The notes under the pieces were generated by a model, which had not been told where the DNA came from, did no database searches, and saw only the letters and a program-made list of their open reading frames with translations. Both the position numbers and the translations under genes were made by a program. This document shows positions 62,567 through 64,000 of a stretch of 64,000 nucleotides of DNA, in pieces. Within the stretch, counting starts at the first letter, position 1. The number at the start of each line of letters is the position of its first letter. Where the stretch lies: the NCBI RefSeq assembly GCF_017526105.1, contig NZ_CP071839.1, positions 6,672,001-6,736,000 of the forward strand. The letters are read 5' to 3'. Source of the stretch: Streptomyces cyanogenus (GTDB lineage: Bacteria > Actinomycetota > Actinomycetes > Streptomycetales > Streptomycetaceae).

Positions 62567-63346
62567 TCACTCCCGCCAGGGCTGGTCGCGGTGGGTGAAG
62601 GCCGCGCGCAGTTCCGGTTCGCCGATGGCGCGGACGCCGCGTACGGCGACGGAGGTGAGGAACGACCGCTCGTCGCCGGCCGGCCTGCCGGCCAGCGCGC
62701 TCAGCAGCCGCTGCCCGGCCGGGGAGGCCCAGCGCGAGTACGGGTGCACCTCGAACCGGGCGATGGCCAGGCAGCTGAGCGTCAGCGTGAGGGGCAGGGC
62801 GAACCAGGCGCCCACCAGCGGGCGCGGTGTGCCGGTCTCGATGGGCAGCAGCAGCGCGGTCACGCCCAGCAGGGCGACGGCCAGTGCGGCGGCCCGCACC
62901 TGGCGGACGGCGGCACCCACGGTCGTGGCCGCGCCCTCCGGCACCGCGAGACCGGCGCGCACCAGCCCGTCCGCGAGCCGCCGTACGGCCTCCGCGCCGG
63001 CCGCCCGCGCCCGTACCGGAGCGATCCGCGACTGTCCCTCGGGCCCTATGGCCCCTATGACGGACTGCTCCATCTCGTCACGGCCCCACGGGTCCACGAC
63101 CGTGGCCCAGCCGGTGTGCGCGAGCAGCAGCCGGCGCTGGCGGGCCATGGAGACGAGCGTCACATCGGCGACCCGTGCGGGGCCGCCGGAGAGGAAGGCC
63201 GCCTCGTACAGCGTGAGACCGCGCTCCCCGTCCGCCGGCGCACCGGGTGCGTCCACGGCTGCCGCGCGGACGGCCGCCAGGCACAGCCGGGTGCAGGCGG
63301 ACCCGGCGAAAGCCCAGGCCAGGAGCAGGAGAAGGACCCAGAACAT
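62567..63346 (-). CDS. TIGR04222-domain membrane protein
   Basis: 259 aa. N-terminal membrane helix (FWVLLLLLAWAFAGSA), then the TIGR04222 core (GERGLTLYEAAFLSGGPARV), and two helices at about 150-185. Function unknown; the family is common in streptomycetes. Confidence 0.82.
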   Translation of the reverse strand: MFWVLLLLLAWAFAGSACTRLCLAAVRAAAVDAPGAPADGERGLTLYEAAFLSGGPARVADVTLVSMARQRRLLLAHTGWATVVDPWGRDEMEQSVIGAIGPEGQSRIAPVRARAAGAEAVRRLADGLVRAGLAVPEGAATTVGAAVRQVRAAALAVALLGVTALLLPIETGTPRPLVGAWFALPLTLTLSCLAIARFEVHPYSRWASPAGQRLLSALAGRPAGDERSFLTSVAVRGVRAIGEPELRAAFTHRDQPWRE

Positions 63347-63462
63347 GACGTGTTTGTATGCCAGAGGACTGGGCGAACGCCATGCCCTTTCATCATCCGG
63401 ACGGACTGTTGCTGGTATGTGACGTTCCGTTTCCCGGGCTGGTCCGTGGCCGTCCGGGGCGG

Positions 63463-64000
63463 TCAGGGGCTGCTCGTCGCCGGCGGCGGGCTCGCGGCGG
63501 CGGGCGGCAGGGAGTAGGTCTCGCCCGGCGACGGCGTGACCGGTACGGCGGCACTCGGGTCGACCTGCGGCGGGGTCGGCACCGGGGTCGCGGAGGCCGC
63601 CAGGTCCTCGGCCAGTACGGCGAAGTCGACGTACCCCGTCGCCTCCAGGACCTTGATGTGGTCCAGCACCGTCGCGTTGGCGTCGTCGGCAAGATCACGG
63701 ACCAGGGAGTTCTGGGTGCCGGCCCGGACCTGCGCGACCAGGGAGAACACCCGGCCGTGCGCGAGCCGCAGCAGGCCGGCGAACCGGCGGTCGAAGTCCT
63801 GCCCGTCGGCCGCGTTCAGGGCGGCGAGCCACTGCTTCTGCTGCTCGTTCGGCTCGTTGGGCAGGGCCAGGCCGAGCTGGGTGGCGACCGTGCGGACGTG
63901 CGCGTCCAGGGAGGTGTGGCCGTCGACGAGGTGCTGCCCGGCCGTGCGGACGGCCGGTGTCGTCCCCTTGCGCTGCGCCAGCTCCCCGGCGGGCAGCTCC
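63463..64000 (-). CDS. DUF4142 protein, C-terminal part (cut by window edge)
   Basis: The frame enters from the right edge and gives 178 residues before the stop. GHTSLDAHVRTVATQLG, then LAHGRVFSLVAQVR and DHIKVLEATGYV are the ferritin-like helical repeats of DUF4142. The C-terminus is Pro/Ser-rich. The family is secreted or periplasmic, of unknown role. The start lies outside the window. Confidence 0.82.
   Translation of the reverse strand, partial: ELPAGELAQRKGTTPAVRTAGQHLVDGHTSLDAHVRTVATQLGLALPNEPNEQQKQWLAALNAADGQDFDRRFAGLLRLAHGRVFSLVAQVRAGTQNSLVRDLADDANATVLDHIKVLEATGYVDFAVLAEDLAASATPVPTPPQVDPSAAVPVTPSPGETYSLPPAAASPPPATSSP

Overview
The window is high-GC actinobacterial DNA with GTG/ATG starts, GGAGG-type ribosome binding sites and very GC-rich third codon positions. 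It is almost certainly a Streptomyces chromosome. From about 11.7 kb rightward the gene order (XRE-MurA fusion, aconitase, ngcEFG, rok7B7, xylFGH, dxs, fad genes, hemE, hemY/chdC) is the one I remember from the SCO5998-SCO6050 part of the S. coelicolor core. That comparison is from memory and was not searched.

Layout. 1-6.8 kb is the end of a glycosylated-metabolite gene cluster, probably an aromatic polyketide. It holds a truncated sugar nucleotidylyltransferase, a sugar 4-ketoreductase-like epimerase, a glycosyltransferase, an FMN reductase paired with an acyl-CoA-dehydrogenase-fold monooxygenase, a phosphopantetheinyl transferase, a small DUF6069 membrane protein and an OmpR-type regulator whose acidic pocket is missing (JadR1-like). 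6.8-9.1 kb has no intact gene, only a probable decayed gene end and an AT-rich regulatory stretch. 9.1-11.4 kb has a secreted vanadium haloperoxidase and a DoxX/DUF417-like membrane protein.

11.7-23.3 kb is core: an XRE-MurA fusion, a repeat-bearing lipoprotein, aconitase, a GYD protein, a large SpoIIE-type phosphatase/sensor and a J-like/dnaK/grpE chaperone operon with an HspR-type site in its promoter. 23.4-35.2 kb is a glycan-use region: a decayed CBM2 gene that still has a CebR box, two convergent GH92 alpha-mannosidase-family genes, and the NgcEFG sugar transporter, which lacks its own ATPase. 35.3-40.1 kb is the ROK regulator and the xylose transporter xylFGH, with a frameshift in xylH. 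40.2-52.6 kb has dxs, a cationic amino-acid permease, a GT-C membrane protein, a NYN/PIN-like protein, a beta-propeller protein, the fadA-fadB beta-oxidation pair, RNase D and a degenerate LuxR-type regulator. 52.9-60.7 kb contains DUF3000, hemE, rhomboid protease, a CoA-disulfide-reductase-like enzyme, a DUF4349 lipoprotein, hemY and chdC, that is, the coproporphyrin route to heme. 60.8-64 kb ends with a secreted peptidase, a TIGR04222 protein and a DUF4142 protein cut by the edge.

The most interesting signals are regulatory: a 15-bp perfect hairpin that buries the ribosome site and start codon of the lipoprotein gene; a near-identical operator in front of both GH92 genes; overlapping iron boxes plus a palindrome before aconitase, with a related palindrome before the XRE-MurA gene; an HspR-like site inside the chaperone promoter; and a CebR box that has outlived its gene. 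I did not find a clear new defence or mobile system, a CRISPR array, an rRNA or a tRNA.
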